DNA of 34,913 nt from Cytophagaceae bacterium SCN 52-12 (lineage in GTDB: Bacteria > Bacteroidota > Bacteroidia > Cytophagales > Spirosomataceae). The stretch is from the NCBI GenBank assembly GCA_001724175.1, contig MEDT01000002.1, positions 1 through 34,913 on the forward strand. The letters are read 5' to 3'. The notes below the pieces were generated by a model. The model was not told where the DNA came from, searched no databases, and saw only the letters and a program-made list of their open reading frames with translations. Both the position numbers and the translations under genes were made by a program. This document shows positions 32,493 to 34,913 of the stretch, piece after piece (positions within the stretch are counted from its first letter, which is position 1; each line of letters opens with the position of its first letter).

Positions 32493-33037
32493 TTAATCCT
32501 TCATATCTGCATCCTGGTGATCAAAGCTCAGGCACCTGTAAAGCGTCCACGTGGAATTGTCCAGCAGCCAGACACTGACAACCGGGCAGAGCCTGCCTGA
32601 GTTTCCTCCCCTCCGGAAATCTTCTCATAAAACCGGTGGCTTCCTTTTTGAATCGCTCCGTACAGGCTGTTGTAAAGCGGATAGATCTCTATGTTTCCGC
32701 GTACCAGTTCTCTTCTCGATTGATAGGTTGCCGGCGAAACGCAGAGCCCGTTGCGCATGCTTTTAATAAAGTCGGGCTTGGAAGAAATCCCGTCTTTATC
32801 GTGAAGGAACTCAAAATCGTCTGAAAGCAGGTTTTCAAACTTGCTTACGTCACAAGTGTTGAAACCTACGGAGAACAGAAGGCTATCCAGCGAAAGCACT
32901 GTTTGATACAAATCGGAATCCCTGTTGACCTGAGCACGCGCCTGCTGCGTCATCAGGAATAAACAAAAGGCCAAAAGATTTTTTTCATTAGTAAGTATCC
33001 AGCCCGGTTTCATACGTTGCTTAGATTTTAATTTCAA
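32493..33037 (-). pseudogene. Secreted SnoaL/NTF2-like (DUF4440-type) protein, frameshifted near the C-terminus
   Basis: The N-terminus carries a signal peptide (LLAFCLFLMTQQARAQ); the start is 33037 or the Met at 33013. The body is a small cone-fold domain: LDSLLFSVGFNTCDVSKFENLLSDDFEFLHDKDG, KPDFIKSMRNGLC, and GAIQKGSHRFYEK, as in DUF4440/SnoaL-like proteins. After the GGEETQAGSAR segment the frame as written turns into nonsense and stops at 32528. If one T is added to the minus-strand TT at 32581-32580, the frame continues FVSVWLLDNSTWTLYRCLSFDH and ends at 32493, which is exactly the strand order expected of the family. It is either a sequencing/assembly error in a short run or a recent mutation. 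Function is unknown; it is convergent with the globin gene. Confidence 0.65.
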
Positions 33038-33193
33038 ATCAAAGCTAGTCGCCAGGCGTACGGACCGGAACTATTTACTGCTGAGAACTAAACCGAAGCG
33101 TAGGAAACAGTGGTTTAAGCGGAAAGGGGATTATCCGGCCGAATGTCCTGTCTTTCATATCAGTGATTTGTGATTAATATTAAAATATGCACT

Positions 33194-33227
33194 TTTGTTT
33201 ATCATGATAAAATAAAGTATATATTTA
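33194..33227 (+). promoter_or_regulatory. Promoter with embedded palindrome upstream of the ATPase gene
   Basis: TTTG (33194-33197) and TATATTTA (33220-33227, one base off TAnnTTTG) are spaced 22 bases apart, close to the Bacteroidota promoter layout. The perfect 14-base palindrome tttatcatgataaa (33198-33211) lies in the spacer, where a bound regulator would block transcription. The ATG follows only 7 bases after the -7 element, so the transcript would be nearly leaderless. Confidence 0.4.
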
Positions 33228-33234
33228 GAATATC

Positions 33235-34377
33235 ATGTTTAAGAGAAAGCAATTATTGCCCGAATCGGAAGGTGAAAGCCTTTTTCTGTGGGGAGCAAGA
33301 CAAACCGGGAAAAGCACGTTATTGAAGACAATGTATCCTGACGCTACATGGTATGATCTATTGTTGGCTGATGTATACGAACGCCTGCTGCGCAATCCCA
33401 TACATTTGCGGGAAGCGATATTGGCCGATCCCGCCATACAACTGGTAATTATTGACGAGATACAACGCCTGCCGGATCTGCTGAACGAAATACACTGGCT
33501 GATTACCAACACGGGTACACGGTTTATTATGAGCGGTTCCAGCGCACGTAAAATATTACGATCAAAAACCAACCTGCTTGGCGGAAGGGCACTGCGATAC
33601 GAACTGTATCCTTTGGTGAGCGCCGAAATCCCGGACTTTGACCTATTGAGGGCCTTGAACCACGGTCTATTGCCCCGGCATTACCTGACAAAACAACCCA
33701 AGCGCCTGTTGGCTGCTTATGTGGGCAATTACCTGAAAGACGAAATAGTCAGCGAAGCTAAGATCAGGAACGTAAGTGTTTTTGCCCGGTTCCTGGAAGC
33801 CGCGGCTTTCAGCAACGGTGAAATGGTAAACTATTCCAATATTGCTGCCGACTGTGGGGTGAGTTCTCCCACTGTAAAAGAGTATTTCCAGATCCTGGAA
33901 GATACGCTCATCGGGCGTTTTGTACCTGTATACCAGAAAAAGCCCAAACGTAGGGTGATACAAGCTCCCAAATTTTACTTTTTTGACACTGGTATTGTAA
34001 ACCACTTGTTGAGAAGAGACCGAATTGAGTATAAGAGCGAAGCCTTCGGACATGCTTTTGAACATTTTATTTACCAGGAGCTATATGCTCATAGCCATTA
34101 TTCGGGATTGGACTATACCATTAGCTACTGGCGCACGGCCTCCCAGGTGGAAATTGATTTCGTGCTGGGTAACCATCGGGTTGCTATCGAGGTAAAAGGC
34201 AGCGATACCATTGCCGACCGCCATTTACGGGGCTTGAGGTCTTTTATGGAAGAGTACGAGGTACAGCAGGCCATCGTGGTCTGCACCGAGCCACAACCGC
34301 GTCTGCACGATGGCATCTCTATCCTGCCGTGGCAGGTATTCTTAAAAAAATTGTGGGCAGGGGAAGTAATGCAGTGA
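33235..34377 (+). CDS. AAA-type ATPase with DUF4143 C-terminal domain
   Basis: A 380-residue cytoplasmic protein. Walker A is GARQTGKST (residues 20-28) and Walker B is QLVIIDEIQRLP (69-80). A sensor-like GTRFIMSGSSARK follows, then a winged-helix-like middle part (NIAADCGVSSPTVKEYFQILEDT) and a DUF4143 part with restriction-endonuclease-like residues SQVEIDFVL...VAIEVKGS. Length and domain order are normal for this widespread family, whose precise role is not established. Composition is somewhat lower in GC than the PUL, and the gene stands alone with its own promoter, so it is plausibly mobile or recently acquired. Confidence 0.92.
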   Translation: MFKRKQLLPESEGESLFLWGARQTGKSTLLKTMYPDATWYDLLLADVYERLLRNPIHLREAILADPAIQLVIIDEIQRLPDLLNEIHWLITNTGTRFIMSGSSARKILRSKTNLLGGRALRYELYPLVSAEIPDFDLLRALNHGLLPRHYLTKQPKRLLAAYVGNYLKDEIVSEAKIRNVSVFARFLEAAAFSNGEMVNYSNIAADCGVSSPTVKEYFQILEDTLIGRFVPVYQKKPKRRVIQAPKFYFFDTGIVNHLLRRDRIEYKSEAFGHAFEHFIYQELYAHSHYSGLDYTISYWRTASQVEIDFVLGNHRVAIEVKGSDTIADRHLRGLRSFMEEYEVQQAIVVCTEPQPRLHDGISILPWQVFLKKLWAGEVMQ

Positions 34378-34591
34378 AGTTCCCGAAACACCCGGACACC
34401 CCTCAAAGCGGCTTCCATAGAAAAAAATTTTTACCCCGTTTTTTTACCGATATGATGTTGATTTCAAGTGAAATGTAGCTGTGTAAAAACGAAGCGAATT
34501 CACACATATCTCACTGATTTACAGGACAAAATACATTACAACCTTTTTATTTCTCCTCATATCTTCCTGTCATAATCAAACTCATTTTTAT
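34378..34591. other. Intergenic region before the last gene
   Basis: AT-richer than its surroundings. It contains an ATTTCA-AG-TGAAAT inverted repeat (34461-34474) that could be an operator, and T-rich runs, but no terminator or promoter I can define. Confidence 0.3.
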
Positions 34592-34913
34592 ATGAAAAAA
34601 ATTGTTTTGCTACTCGGGCTTGCCGTTTTACAGGCCTGTGCCGACAGGGAGGCGGAGACCGTTCCTCCCGGGGTAAATTCTACCGGCTCCGACTCCTCGC
34701 GGGAGGCGGCAGACGGGATTGCGCTGGTCGATGCCTGGCTGACCAACGAGCTGCTGGTTGACGGCTGCGAGCTTCATTTCCGTATCGGCAAAGGGGAAAA
34801 TAGTACGCTCTTTGTCGCTTCGGAAAAATCGTCGCGGAGCGTATCCGATTACTACCTGCAGGAAAACCGCGGACAGGCTTCCATACCGGTTAAAATTCTC
34901 TATGCTCCTACCG
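34592..34913 (+). CDS. Lipoprotein of unknown function, cut by the window end
   Basis: The frame starts with ATG at 34592 and is still open at the last base, giving 107 codons. It begins MKKIVLLLGLAVLQACADRE, a lipoprotein signal with a lipidation Cys at residue 16 (LQAC). It continues with an acidic/Ser-rich linker and then EAADGIALVDAWLTNELLVDGCELHFRIGKGE and SVSDYYLQENRGQASIPVKILY. The beta-rich segments suggest a small surface or periplasmic domain; I recognise no family. Bacteroidota lipoproteins of this kind are common. Confidence 0.75.
   Translation, partial: MKKIVLLLGLAVLQACADREAETVPPGVNSTGSDSSREAADGIALVDAWLTNELLVDGCELHFRIGKGENSTLFVASEKSSRSVSDYYLQENRGQASIPVKILYAPT

Noticed and set aside
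1-34913. Search for CRISPR arrays, tRNA/rRNA genes, insertion sequences and replication origins
   Set aside because: No regularly spaced repeats, cloverleaf-like sequence, transposase frame or origin features were found by reading; small RNAs cannot be excluded without a covariance-model search.

Overview
The window looks like a chromosomal piece of a Bacteroidota bacterium, probably a glycan-degrading member of the Chitinophagaceae/Cytophagales/Sphingobacteriaceae type. This rests on gene families: an STN-containing SusC, SusD, FecR with a C-terminal DUF4974-like part, a Bacteroidota-style ECF sigma factor, a Wzi-type capsule protein, a DUF1800/DUF1501 pair, a Reg_prop/Y_Y_Y/LytS-type sensor kinase, and promoter-like TAnnTTTG elements. 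No rRNA, tRNA or CRISPR array was seen.

Layout. (1) 1-~2955 is strongly AT-rich, by eye about one-third GC. It carries a 5'-truncated receiver-like protein, a DUF4238 protein and the tail of a third, minus-strand gene. (2) At about 2955 composition jumps to GC-rich (mid-50s % by eye) in the middle of two reading frames. The remnant of a c-type cytochrome protein follows, missing its N-terminus and frameshifted in an A-run. (3) 4123-21660, all on the minus strand, is one large polysaccharide utilisation locus. In transcription order: ECF sigma, FecR anti-sigma, SusC with STN domain, SusD, Tat-exported beta-propeller protein, heparinase II/III-like (DUF4962-type) lyase, and four different secreted Cys-type sulfatases. 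(4) 21949-25358, minus strand, is a four-gene envelope cluster: lipoprotein, Wzi-like barrel, lipid-anchored esterase, small outer-membrane-like protein. (5) 25554-28668, minus strand, is the DUF1800 + DUF1501 pair. (6) 28903-34913, mainly plus strand, holds a one-piece sensor histidine kinase, a single-domain globin, a frameshifted SnoaL/NTF2-like gene (minus), an AAA/DUF4143 ATPase, and the start of a lipoprotein cut by the window end.

How the parts work together (inference from families). SusC/SusD would bind and import a sulfated polyanionic glycan. The STN domain of SusC would signal through FecR to the ECF sigma factor and switch on the locus. The lyase (perhaps with the propeller protein) would cleave uronic-acid linkages, and the four sulfatases would remove sulfate at different positions. 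One sulfatase resembles heparan N-sulfatases, which together with the heparinase-like lyase hints at a glycosaminoglycan-like substrate.

The least ordinary signals are the composition break with truncated genes on both sides, the receiver-like/DUF4238 pair next to it, a dispersed repeat family that sits right at gene 3' ends (in one case supplying both termini of a protein), and two single-base frameshifts in short homopolymers that may be assembly errors.
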